Shown in pieces: positions 29,970 through 39,065 of a DNA stretch of 64,000 nt. Where the stretch lies: positions 3,038,001 to 3,102,000 of the forward strand of contig NZ_CP091036.1 in assembly GCF_021535135.1 (NCBI RefSeq), written 5' to 3'. The notes beneath the pieces were generated by a model. It made no database searches. It was not told the DNA's origin and saw only the letters and a program-made list of their open reading frames with translations. The position numbers and the translations under genes are program-made. This stretch comes from Antarcticibacterium sp. 1MA-6-2 (GTDB lineage Bacteria; Bacteroidota; Bacteroidia; Flavobacteriales; Flavobacteriaceae). Every line of letters begins with the position of its first letter. Positions within the stretch are counted from its first letter, which is position 1.

Positions 29970-30680
29970 ATGAATTCTACCCAGGAACTTTATTATTTAA
30001 ATCGCTTCAAGGAATTATATGAAAATTTTCCCCCAGGGGAAATTATAAAATCGGAACAACCAGATTTTATTGTTCAAAGTAATGATAGTAAAATAGGGAT
30101 TGAAATAACGGAAATTTTTCAAGATACTCATTTAGAAGGTTATTCTAAATTCCAAAAGCTATCTTCTGACCGACACTTTTTTACAAATGAATTAATTTCC
30201 CAAATACAAAATTTTGTTTCCTTCCCTTTTCATATGGGAATTGGTTTCAATGACTTTAAATTAATAAAAAGGCAAAAGAAAGATCTGATTTTAAACAAAG
30301 CTTTTTGTGCAACGATTAAACATATTTTAATTCTTGAAAATAAACAATCTGTTATTATAGAAGATTTCGATATGCTACCAGAGGAGATAAATTCTATTCA
30401 AATTGGCAGATTTGACGGATTAAAAGAATCATATGACGTAATGCCTGAAGGAGGGGCAGTTTCTATTATTGAAAATATTCATATTAATAACATATTGAAC
30501 AAAAAACATAGAAAATTAGGCAAATACCAAATATGTTCTGAACAATGGTTATTAATTAGAGAAGGAAATTATTATGCCGGATCATTTGCTGAGATTAAAG
30601 TTTCAGAACCGATCACAACTTTATTTGATAAGTTGTTTATCCTAAGATCTAATTATAATAAAATAATCGAACTAAAATAA
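29970..30680 (+). CDS. Hypothetical protein with PD-(D/E)XK-like motif
   Basis: 236 residues, soluble, no signal. The N-terminal part has PDFIVQSNDSKIGIEITE: a PD, then a spacing of about 11-14 residues to E-x-T, the arrangement of PD-(D/E)XK nuclease-fold proteins, where IGIEITE would be the second acidic strand. The usual lysine is replaced (ExT), as in some divergent members. It is preceded by the attC-like site and followed by an IS remnant. A restriction-like or cassette-borne nuclease is a plausible guess, not established. Confidence 0.5.
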   Translation: MNSTQELYYLNRFKELYENFPPGEIIKSEQPDFIVQSNDSKIGIEITEIFQDTHLEGYSKFQKLSSDRHFFTNELISQIQNFVSFPFHMGIGFNDFKLIKRQKKDLILNKAFCATIKHILILENKQSVIIEDFDMLPEEINSIQIGRFDGLKESYDVMPEGGAVSIIENIHINNILNKKHRKLGKYQICSEQWLLIREGNYYAGSFAEIKVSEPITTLFDKLFILRSNYNKIIELK

Positions 30681-30700
30681 CAGTGCACAACAACAGTAAC

Positions 30701-31160
30701 CGTTGCACAAGCCTATAATTTCCCTCTAAAAACAATATTTCCTATAATATTTAAAGCTTTTTAAGCAAGTGCTGCTCTATCCCCGAAAATTTTTTGGGAA
30801 GAAATAAGGAGCATTTGAACAGCTTGAAAAGTCCATGATTCAGTCGTTATAAAGAAGGATTGGTGCTTTGGTCATTTCGCAGGACATTTGCCCCTGATTT
30901 GACTTTGCTGGTAAACTTCAGGTACTTCTTGAGGTTATTAAGCAATGGCGGTCAGATACATAAATTTGTTGGTCTGGAGAATTCCGATAGCATTTACCTT
31001 TCTTAAGCCCGGGAATTCTTTGAGGGTGCCAAAAACAGTTTCTACGGTGTTTTGTCACTTGCCATTCATATAGCACCTGAAGGAAGTGAAGAGTTTCTCC
31101 TGGTAATCCTTTTTGGCTTGTATTCCAGGAAATTACCTAATTTGTGTAGCTTGTGCAACA
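30701..31160 (-). mobile_element. Decayed IS remnant, copy 1
   Basis: Starts with CGTTGCACAAGCC and ends with TTGTGCAACA, an inverted terminal motif (GTTGCACAAG). It is closely similar to the copy at 31811-32595 but lacks the central part of the transposase. Many stops are present; no functional gene. Confidence 0.7.
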
Positions 31161-31165
31161 GGCAC

Positions 31166-31187
31166 AGCGCATATAAAAAATTGCTGC
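31166..31187 (+). repeat. Half copy of the attC-like palindrome
   Basis: GCGCATATAAAAAATTGCTG repeats the left arm of the 29826 site almost exactly and abuts the right end of IS remnant 1. No right arm is visible downstream. Confidence 0.5.
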
Positions 31188-31241
31188 TTTTTTGGAGTGA
31201 TAGAGAATAACGGGAAAATTAGGCAAATTAAATTTTGTACA

Positions 31242-31249
31242 TATATTTG
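31242..31249 (+). promoter_or_regulatory. Putative yefM -7 element TATATTTG
   Basis: Matches TAnnTTTG, 21 bp before the yefM start; the TTTTG at 31233-31237 is too close to be a -33 box. Confidence 0.45.
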
Positions 31250-31270
31250 TACCTCTTAAAATACAATATT

Positions 31271-31525
31271 ATGCAAATTACAACTGTTTCTGAATTCAGA
31301 AAAGATATTAAAACTTATTTAGATCGCGTTGTAAAGAACTTTGAGACTTTGATCATAAATCGCGGAAAAGATTCCGGAATTGTAGTTATGTCTCTGCAAG
31401 AATACAATTCTTTAATGGCTACAAATCACGAACTGTCATCTCGAAAGAATGAATTAAGGTTAGATTCTGCAATTGAAAAACTAAAAAGCGGAGCAGCATT
31501 CAACAAAGATTTGATCGAAAATTAA
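31271..31525 (+). CDS. yefM: YefM/Phd-type antitoxin
   Basis: 84 residues from the ATG at 31271 (MQITTVSEFRKDIKTYLDRV). The frame from 31235 overlaps the promoter and is less likely. GIVVMSLQEYNSLMAT is the Phd/YefM DNA-binding-region signature. It binds YoeB and represses the operon. The stop is immediately followed by the yoeB ATG. Confidence 0.9.
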   Translation: MQITTVSEFRKDIKTYLDRVVKNFETLIINRGKDSGIVVMSLQEYNSLMATNHELSSRKNELRLDSAIEKLKSGAAFNKDLIEN

Positions 31526-31783
31526 ATGAAGTATATTTTCGTTGACGAGTCGTGGGAGGATTATTTATATTGGCAAAAAACAGACAGGAAAAAGTTGAAA
31601 AAGATAAATGAACTTCTTAAAGACATCGCTCGAAATCCTTTTGATGGAATTGGAAAACCTGAACCTTTAAAACATAAATACGCTGGATTTTTTTCAAGAC
31701 GTATAGATAGTGAGCATAGACTGATTTATCAATATAGAGAAGGAGAAATATTAATTGCGAAATGCAGGTTTCATTATGACTGA
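31526..31783 (+). CDS. yoeB: YoeB/Txe-type mRNA interferase toxin
   Basis: 85 residues. The family motifs WEDYLYWQKTDRKKLKKINELL, split as WEDYLYWQ and KKINELLKDI, and FSRRIDSEHRLIYQ and the C-terminal CRFHYD with the catalytic histidine are all present. Ribosome-dependent mRNA cleavage. Second TA module of the island; expected to stabilise cassette DNA. Confidence 0.92.
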   Translation: MKYIFVDESWEDYLYWQKTDRKKLKKINELLKDIARNPFDGIGKPEPLKHKYAGFFSRRIDSEHRLIYQYREGEILIAKCRFHYD

Positions 31784-31810
31784 AAAAGTACTACTGTCAA
31801 CGACAGTAAC

Positions 31811-32595
31811 CGTTGCACAAGCCCTTAATTTCCCTCTAAAAACAACATTTCCTATAATATTTAAAGCTTTTTAAGCAAGTGCTGCTCTATCCACGAACTC
31901 TTTTTGGGAAGAAATAAGAAGCCTTTGAACAGCTTGAAAAGTCAATAAGTCAGTCGTTATAAAAGAAGGAACGACGCTATGACCATTTTTCCAGGCATCT
32001 GCCCCGGATTAAATCTTCTTTATTGAAAACTTCAGGTACTTCTTGAGGTTATATGCAATTGCGGCCAGGTGCATACATGTGTAGCCTGGCGAATTCCGAT
32101 AGCATTTACTTTTCTTAAGCCCGCGAATTCTTTGAGGGTGCCAAAACAGTTTCTATGGTGTTTTGTCACTTGCCATTCATATAGCGGCCACGCCTTCTTT
32201 TTACCAGTTTGATATTCCGCTGTTATTCTTCCCCGAATGCGGTGATGTTGATCCTTTTTTTTGTGGCTTTTCCCGATACAGGCCTTACAGTCGGCTCTGG
32301 TAGTAAAATAGTTTTCGTTTAGACTGCCATTTTCCATTTTTTAATTGCAGAAGGTGACCTTTTTCCTCTGGGTGCACGGCCAATAGTTTCCTTTCGTGAT
32401 ATACTCAAATCCTTCAGGAGGGAAGGTAACTTTTAATGCCATTTCTTTGAAGATAAGTATAGTTTTCACCACTGCTATAAAAAAAAATTGTTTTTGGATT
32501 CTGTCACTTAATCTGAAGGAAGTGAAGAGTTTGCCTGAAAATCCTTTTTGGCTTGTATTCCAGGAAATTACCTAATTTAGGTAACTTGTGCAACA
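31811..32595 (-). mobile_element. Decayed IS remnant, copy 2, with transposase fragments
   Basis: Ends carry CGTTGCACAAGCC and ACTTGTGCAACA. On the minus strand transposase pieces can be read in different frames: CKACIGKSHKKK, then FGTLKEFAGLRKVNAIGIRQ, then MHLAAIAYNLKKYLKF after a shift near 32080. These match the C-terminus of IS1182-like transposases of a different lineage from the IS at 9764. Frame-shifted and lacking its 5' half, so inactive. Confidence 0.75.
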
Positions 32596-32709
32596 GGCAC
32601 AATAATTAAAAACATGCTAAAACCTGTCTCAATCTGAAACTCTATGCTCGTAAGCTCACACTGTTTATACTTGGCTTTATCGGTCATTTTATCTAACACA
32701 TAATACTAA

Positions 32710-33159
32710 ATGCTTAGTAACAAATTAAATATAGAACTTAGACCAACAGAAATTTCAGATTTAGACACTCTTTTTGAATTTCAGGCTGACAAAGAAAGTG
32801 GATATTTAGCTGCATTTATGCCTAAAGACCCAACGGACAGATTAGCTTATGTAAACAAATACTCAAAATTGCTAATTGATCCAACCGTAAATAACCAAAC
32901 AATCACTTTTAATAATAGGGTCGTAGGAAGCATTGGAAAGTTTGTAATGGAAGGTAATGCAGAAATCACCTACTGGATTGACAGAAAATATTGGGGACAG
33001 GGTATTGCCACGAAAGCGCTGCAAGAATTTCTTACAATTGAAACCAGCAGACCAATTTTCGCACGGGTTGCATTTGACAATCCTGGTTCGCAAAAGGTTT
33101 TAGACAAATGCGGTTTTAAAATTGTTGGCACTGACAAAGGTTTTGCAAATGCCCGTTAA
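32710..33159 (+). CDS. GNAT-family N-acetyltransferase with early stop
   Basis: RimJ/RimL-like GNAT. RPTEISDLDTLFEFQADKE opens the domain, YWGQGIATKALQEFL is the acetyl-CoA loop and NPGSQKVLDKCGFKIVGT the C-terminal strand. The stop TAA at 33157-33159 is followed in the same frame by MEIEEFIYKLTSK to a TAG at 33199-33201, which looks like the normal tail of the family (ANAR-x-xEIEEF). So the last 16 residues may be lost through a nonsense change. Substrate unknown. Confidence 0.75.
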   Translation: MLSNKLNIELRPTEISDLDTLFEFQADKESGYLAAFMPKDPTDRLAYVNKYSKLLIDPTVNNQTITFNNRVVGSIGKFVMEGNAEITYWIDRKYWGQGIATKALQEFLTIETSRPIFARVAFDNPGSQKVLDKCGFKIVGTDKGFANAR

Positions 33160-33226
33160 ATGGAAATAGAAGAATTTATTTATAAGTTGACTTCTAAATA
33201 GAGCATAGAAATTAAATGTCAAAATA

Positions 33227-33772
33227 ATGAGGAAAATAATTGCAGCATTAAATATGACTCTTGACGGAATTTGCGATCATACAGCAGGAATTCCGGATGA
33301 AGAAATACATCAGCATTATACAGAATTATTAGAAAAAGGAGACACTATTCTATACGGCAGGACCACGTATTAACTTATGGAATTTTGGCGAACAGTTTTA
33401 GAAAATCCTTCCGAAGAAAAATCAATGAACGACTTTGCTTTAGCTATTGACAAAATTCCAAAACTTGTGTTCTCTCATAGCCTTAAAAAAGTAGATTGGG
33501 AAAGTGCAACCATAGCAAAAGGAGATTTAAAAGATGAAGTTTTAGAACTCAGGAAACAAGCAGGTAAAGATATATTCGTTGGAAGCCGAAGTTTAATTAT
33601 ACAACTAATGAAACTAAAGTTGATTAATGAATTCCAGCTTTGCATTTATCCAATTCTCCAGGGAAACGGCTTAACATTATTTGAAGACATAAACCAAAGA
33701 ATTATTTTTAAACTGGCTAAGACTAAAACCTTTCAAAGTGGAGCTATAATACTTTACTATCAACCCCATTAA
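33227..33772 (+). pseudogene. RibD-type dihydrofolate reductase family protein, internal TAA
   Basis: One frame from 33227 to 33772 (181 codons) reads MRKIIAALNMTLDGICDHTA, then GDTILYGRTTY, TAA (33371-33373), LMEFWRTVLENPSEEKSMND, to the C-terminal GNGLTLFEDI. The GRTTY-x-LMEFW block normally has Q at the stop position, so CAA to TAA is the simplest change. Otherwise the domain is complete. Cassette-borne reductases of this family are common; activity here depends on whether the stop is real. Confidence 0.7.
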
Positions 33773-34077
33773 GGAATGAAGAAACAATTACCCGCCACGA
33801 TGGCTATAATGATGCTTTTCCCTCTACTTCTAAAAATTGCGTCAATTTTCAATTTAGTGTTTTTAAGATATGAGTGCTAATCCTACAATTTTTTATAGCC
33901 GTGCCCATAAAAATCATTATAACATCAGCAATACTTGAACGTTGTTAAAAATACCCTTCCTGGAAACCAATAAAATCTCCCGTACAAATCCTACGGATTA
34001 GTTTTTCCATAGTAAACAGCTTTCTGATATAACGTAAAAATATGGTCTTATAGAGGTTAAAAATCTTTGTTCCTGGC
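33773..34077. other. Gene-free A+T-rich stretch
   Basis: No open frame longer than about 25 codons and no repeat that I can see. Probably decayed DNA between the reductase gene and the sigma54 control region. Confidence 0.5.
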
Positions 34078-34116
34078 TGTATCAATTCGATACAACAAGT
34101 GTATCAAAATCGAACA
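34078..34116 (+). promoter_or_regulatory. Tandem TGTATC-N5-GATACA activator sites
   Basis: A perfect palindrome TGTATCaattcGATACA (34078-34094) and a degenerate second copy TGTATCaaaatCGAACA (34100-34116), 22 bp apart, that is two helical turns. They lie about 70 bp upstream of a -24/-12 promoter, the position expected for an NtrC-family enhancer. Confidence 0.6.
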
Positions 34117-34167
34117 GGTTCAACTAATTATGTTTTTAAATAACTGTAGTTTAGTTGATTATGTTGA

Positions 34168-34181
34168 GGCACAAACTTTGC
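34168..34181 (+). promoter_or_regulatory. Sigma54 (-24/-12) promoter
   Basis: GGCACAAACTTTGC matches the RpoN consensus with GG and GC separated by exactly 10 bp. Transcription would start about 34193, some 50 bp before the permease ATG. Confidence 0.65.
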
Positions 34182-34245
34182 CAATAAAAATGAAGGAACC
34201 ATCTCCTACAGTATTTGCCTGTTTTTCATCATAAATCATCAAGGC

Positions 34246-36574
34246 ATGTTAAAAAACAATTTTAAGATCGCAATCCGGATCCTCTGGAAAAATAAACTTT
34301 TTTCATTAGTCAATATCCTGAGCCTGTCCTTGTGTATGGCGGTAGGGGTTATCCTCTTTACAGGCATTAAAGCTACTTATGATACAGATCATTTTCATCC
34401 GGAATTAAATCATATAGTACGTATACTCACCCAGGAAACAAAGGAGGGAGAAAAAATTAAATGGGCAACAACACCGTTGGCTCTGGCACCTCAATTGGAA
34501 AGCGTCTCCTTTGTGGAGAATACGGTAAAAATTCAAATGGCAGGAAAGTATAACCTGCAAACAGACAAAGGGGATGTTCCTGTTGACATTAAATTTTCAG
34601 AGCCTTCTTTCTTTAATGTATTCGGCTTTAAATTACTGGCCGGGAATCCACAAAGCCTAACAAATAATCCCACTTCCATATTTTTAACTGAAAGAACAGC
34701 AAAAAAGATATTTGGCGACCTTAATGCTTTAGGGCAGATAGTTCAACTTGAAAATTTAGGTTCTTATACCGTTGAAGGAATCATCCAGGACCCGCCCTTA
34801 GAAACACATCTACCCATTGAGGCAATGCTTTCTATTGCTTCTGCTGAAATCCTTGAAAAAGAAGGAGCAATCGGTAATATTTCACAAAGGTGGGAAGACT
34901 TCAAAAGTTCAGCAATTTATGCGCGTATAAAATCAGAAGATAATTTAGAGCAGCTTAATACAACCCTCCAAAACTACAATCGGAAACTGGAAAAGAGCAG
35001 TCTTCAATTTTTTGCACAACCCATAGAAGATATTACCCCCCGAAACAATGACATTATAAATGACCCTAATGCGGGCGTGGATTGGGCGGGTATTAGAACG
35101 CAATTACTTTTAATTCTATCCTTAACCCTTTTATCTGCTTTCAACTATATCAGTTTGTCATTGGCGCGTGCCTTCTCCCGGGCCCAGGAAGTAGGTGTTC
35201 GCAAAACAATAGGTGCAACCAGGGGACAAATTATTCGTCAGTTTTTAATGGAATCTACCCTTATCGCTCTTTTTGCTTTAGTGTTTACACTCCCGGGGGT
35301 TCATTTTTTAATGCAGCATATACCCGATATGGAAGTGACATTCTCCTGGGATCCCATCCTAATTTCAGGCTTGTTAACCTATGCAGTTATTACAGGGCTG
35401 GTCGCAGGGGCATTTCCGTCATGGCTATTGTCAGCCTTCAAACCCATACAGGTACTGCGTAAAATGAAGAATATAAAGCTGTTCCGGGGTGTTGCTGTTT
35501 ACAAAGCTGTAATTGTCCTACAATTTTCGGTAACCATAATGCTTATGATATTGGTTGTCATATTAGCCGATTATGAAATAAAAAATAATGAAATCATTAG
35601 CTCAACTGTGTCCTCCAATGTTCTCACACTTGATTTAAAAGGTGAAGAATATGAAAATTTACAGAACCAAATAAACCAACTAAGCCAGGTAGAAACAACT
35701 TTGGCAACTAACTGGTATTATGGACCAATGAAAATGGGCAAATCTTCTATAAAAATAAAGGATAAAATCCTGAATATTAATTATGTAAGTATTGATCCAA
35801 AAATAATTGAAACAGAAGGTATCAGCTTAAAATCCGGGGAAAATTTTCCTGAACATATGCCCAAAAGTACTGAGCAATATGTGTTGATAAATGAAGCTGC
35901 CGCAGAATTACTAAAAAATAAATCAGAGGATATAGTGGGGCAAAATTTATCACTTGACTCTGCCTATGTCCAGGTCATAGGCATCATGCCGAATGAAATT
36001 ATAGGCGAAACAGTTCCTTTAATCTATCGGTATTTGCCAAATGAAATAGCATCCCTGGCCATAAAGATTAAGCCAAATACAGAATTGGAAGCTACTAAAG
36101 CCATTCAAACCTTATGGAATAACAATTTTCCTGAAAAAACAGCAGATCTTCAAAATTTAAAAGAAGCTTATGCGAGCAGTGGAGAAAGAATAAGTTTTTT
36201 TGGATTCTTTGCCCTTATAGTTATGATAATTGCTGGTTTAGGCATTCTAGGCATAGCCAGTTATTCTGTAGAAACAAGAATAAAAGAACTTGGTATAAGA
36301 AAAGTACTGGGTGCAGGCAAATTAAAGTTAGTGTGGACAGTTACCAAAAATTTTGCTATTCTCATTTTAATTGCCGGACTTATTGGGGTTCCGGCTAAGC
36401 GTGTTTGGCAGTGATTTATTAAGACAGGATATAGGCAGCAGTCTTGTTAAATTAAGTTTTATAAATATAAGCCTTGGCTTTATAATGGTAGCCATACTCG
36501 GGCTCTTGACTGTCTTATCTCAAACCATTCGAGCGGGAGAAATTGAAGCTGTAAAAGTTTTAAAAGCAGAGTAA
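34246..36574 (+). CDS. FtsX/MacB-type ABC transporter permease (frame broken)
   Basis: About 776 residues: N-terminal membrane helix (about 20-42), MacB-like periplasmic domain, FtsX repeat with helices near 285, 335 and 370, second periplasmic domain and final FtsX repeat. EVGVRKTIGATRGQIIRQF and KELGIRKVLGAGK are the coupling motifs to the ATPase. The frame breaks at 36395-36399 (CTAAG); CTAG gives VPASVFGSDLLRQDIGSS. No ATP-binding protein gene is nearby, which is common for this Bacteroidota family. Expression appears sigma54-dependent, from the promoter at 34168. Confidence 0.85.
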
Positions 36575-36671
36575 AAAGAAGGAAATTTCGTTGGCAGGTG
36601 ATGACAATTGCACAACAAATGATTCTATTTAGCGTCACCAATACTTATTGTAACGATTAACTCTAACATTT

Positions 36672-36827
36672 GAGCAGTCTTACCACAAGGTCTATGTGTC
36701 TTAAGCCAGGAATTCTTTGAGGAAAAGCAGGTCTTACAGCGCCTGGCCATTTGTCTTTCACTGGTAATCCTTTTTCAATGCATTCCATTTAAAAATTAGC
36801 TAATTTAGATAACTTGTGCAGAAGGCA
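36672..36827 (-). mobile_element. Decayed IS remnant, copy 3
   Basis: Short and more diverged. GGAATTCTTTGAGG and CTGGTAATCCTTTTTC match copies 1 and 2, and it ends in AACTTGTGCAGAAGGCAC. The 70 bp after it also resemble those after copy 2 (GCTCG...GTAAGCT). The rest of the 36575-36988 gap has no gene. Confidence 0.55.
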
Positions 36828-36988
36828 CATTGTCTAAAACTATACTAAATCTCTCTTAGATCGAAAACCCTTGCTCGCCAGTAAGCTTGATGGTCATTCG
36901 GACATTCCAGTTCGCCAACTCGCACGGATTTTTAACGAGAAGTGCTTAATATCTGAAAACATCAAAAGACAGATCAAACAAACATTAT

Positions 36989-37570
36989 ATGAACGATTTT
37001 AATATTCAAAATAAGCCCGGAATTCTTTCAGAAGTTGAAAATATATCTAAGGAAATTGGATTTACAATGCCTTCTGACATTTACATAGGAACTTTATTAA
37101 AAACATTAATAACGTCTAAACCTAATTCAAACCTTCTGGAACTAGGAACGGGCATAGGATTGTCCTTATCCTGGATGATAGATGGAATGGACTCTGATTC
37201 GAAATTAACCAGCATTGACAATGATCCTGAATTAATTGAGATAGCTAAAAATTTTTTCGGACAGGATAAAAGAGTGGAACTCATTTGTGCAGACGGAACT
37301 GAATGGATAAATAATTACACCGGAGAAAAATTTGATTTGGTTTTTGCAGACGCATGGCCAGGCAAGTACAGCGAAATTAATAGAATACTTGATCTTATTA
37401 AAATCGGCGGGATATATATTATTGATGATATGTCTACTCAGCCTAATTGGCCCGAGGGGCATCAGGAGAATGTTGATGGCCTTATTGAATATTTAGAAAA
37501 TCGAAAAGACCTTAATTTGACTAAAATGAATTGGTCAACCGGGATTATAATAGCTGCAAAAAAGTATTAA
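36989..37570 (+). CDS. SAM-dependent O-methyltransferase-like protein
   Basis: 193 residues with SAM motif I LLELGTGIGLSLSWM, acidic loop LTSIDNDPELIEIA, FDLVFADAWPGKYSEI (motif IV), and IIDDMSTQPNWPEGH. The fold is that of the caffeoyl-CoA/catechol O-methyltransferase group. It stands alone after IS remnant 3, so it may be the last gene of the island. Substrate unknown. Confidence 0.8.
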   Translation: MNDFNIQNKPGILSEVENISKEIGFTMPSDIYIGTLLKTLITSKPNSNLLELGTGIGLSLSWMIDGMDSDSKLTSIDNDPELIEIAKNFFGQDKRVELICADGTEWINNYTGEKFDLVFADAWPGKYSEINRILDLIKIGGIYIIDDMSTQPNWPEGHQENVDGLIEYLENRKDLNLTKMNWSTGIIIAAKKY

Positions 37571-37784
37571 AACATTTCGTTCGGTCATTAATGGGTTAGG
37601 TATGCATAGTCCAGGATCTTCCCTGATTTCCAGATTAATTAAAAGGATTCAGTAGGGGCCAAAAATTTTACTATTAATCAGTTGTTTAGGGGATCGAAAA
37701 TTTAACATTAAGAAATAAAAGAAAGGCTTTAACAACCGGAACTATACGTATATTCATAATTATTAACATAATAATCCATTTATA

Positions 37785-38734
37785 ATGACTTTTTCTTTTA
37801 ATATTTTTGCTAAATCGTCTATTTACGCGATTTTATTTGTTTGTGCTGCATCGGGAATGGCCCAGGACGGGACAATTTATCCTCTAGAGGCCCCTGCAGA
37901 ACCGAGAGCAATTCCATTAGGAACGGGTGGGGTTGAAGATCAGCTTAGCTAAAGAAACCTGGTTTCGACAATGGGGGGATCCAATGGCTCGTAATATTTC
38001 CACTGCTACACTTACACCATTCCTGCCCGATCCTGCAATAGCAAACGGTACCACTGTAATTGTGGCACCCGGTGGAGGTTTCAGGTGGCTTTCTATGGGT
38101 AACGAAGGCTGGGAAGTTGCTGAGGCACTTGCCAAAAAAGGAATTGCTGCCTTTGTACTAAAGTATAGGCTTAACCCAACTCCTGAGTCACTTGAAGATT
38201 TTAAAACCTCGATGACCCGACCCCCTTCGCCTCCCGCAGGCTCTTCAAACGGCGCTCCGGTACCACCACAACGTCCCCGGTCCAATTTGTCTAACCAGCT
38301 CGAGGATGCTGAGGCTGCTTATGCTTTAATTGTTAAACGTGCAGAGGAATGGGGTGTTGATACTACTAATATAGGGATGATGGGCTTTTCAGCTGGTGCC
38401 AAGTCTCACAATGCATTCAACGCTCAATTCCAAAACTATGGATCTTGCTTTTATTGCTCCAATTTATGGAGGATTAAATGCAGTAGAGGTGCCAAAAAAT
38501 GCTCCCCCAATGTTTAATGTTATTGCCGCAGATGATTTTCTGTTCAACGGAGAGTTGGGTTTAATTGAATCCTGGTACAAAGCAGGTAAACCTGTTGAAC
38601 TTCACCTTTACCAAAATGGTGGCCATGGATTCGGCCTTGGAAATCCTGACCGAACCAGTAATCGTTGGTTTGATGCATTTATTCACTGGCTGGAAGTGAA
38701 TAAGTTTTTTATAGCCCAAGCTGAAGAGAAATAA
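37785..38734 (+). CDS. Secreted alpha/beta hydrolase, esterase-like (frame broken twice)
   Basis: The signal peptide (ending ASGMAQ) begins at ATG 37785. The mature part shows TTVIVAPGGGFRWLSM (oxyanion HGG-like PGGG), nucleophile elbow GFSAGA and NGGHGFGLG with the catalytic histidine, as in xylan/acetyl esterase-type hydrolases. A Pro/Ser-rich loop (PPSPPAGSSNGAPVPPQ) is inserted before the elbow. Frame breaks: CTTAG at 37944-37948 (CTAG gives EDQLAKETW) and CCAAG at 38399-38403 (one A too many, giving GASLTMHSTLNS). Restored length about 316 residues. Confidence 0.75.
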
Positions 38735-38822
38735 GACTTTTTTTCGGGATACCTTTATATAAAGTTGAGGTTCTCCCACTCTCTAGTGAAAAAGCTTCAG
38801 TAAAAAATCATTAAATGTATAA

Positions 38823-38856
38823 GGCCGCCTGATTAATAAAGTTAGGCGGTTTTTTC
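38823..38856 (+). terminator. Rho-independent terminator of the hydrolase gene
   Basis: GCCGCCT and AGGCGG arms with a 13-nt loop and a T run. The remainder of 38857-39065 shows no gene. Confidence 0.75.
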
Positions 38857-39065
38857 TTTTAATTTTGAGCTGAAGCTATAGGCTTAAGTCTTAAGAGGGT
38901 AAACCAGAAGAAATGAATCAACCGGAAGAAAGAAAGTTTTGGAGGGGAATAAAAATCAGGAGAAAAATTAAGATCTATAATAAGTTGAAGATATCCATAA
39001 ATAATTTTTGATTTAATCAATTTCCATTTTATAAACATTTGGAATACTAAATAAACTTTTTACCT

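Noticed and set aside
36589-36610. Second sigma54-like promoter TGGCAGG...TTGCA
   Set aside because: GG and GC are 15 bp apart instead of 10.
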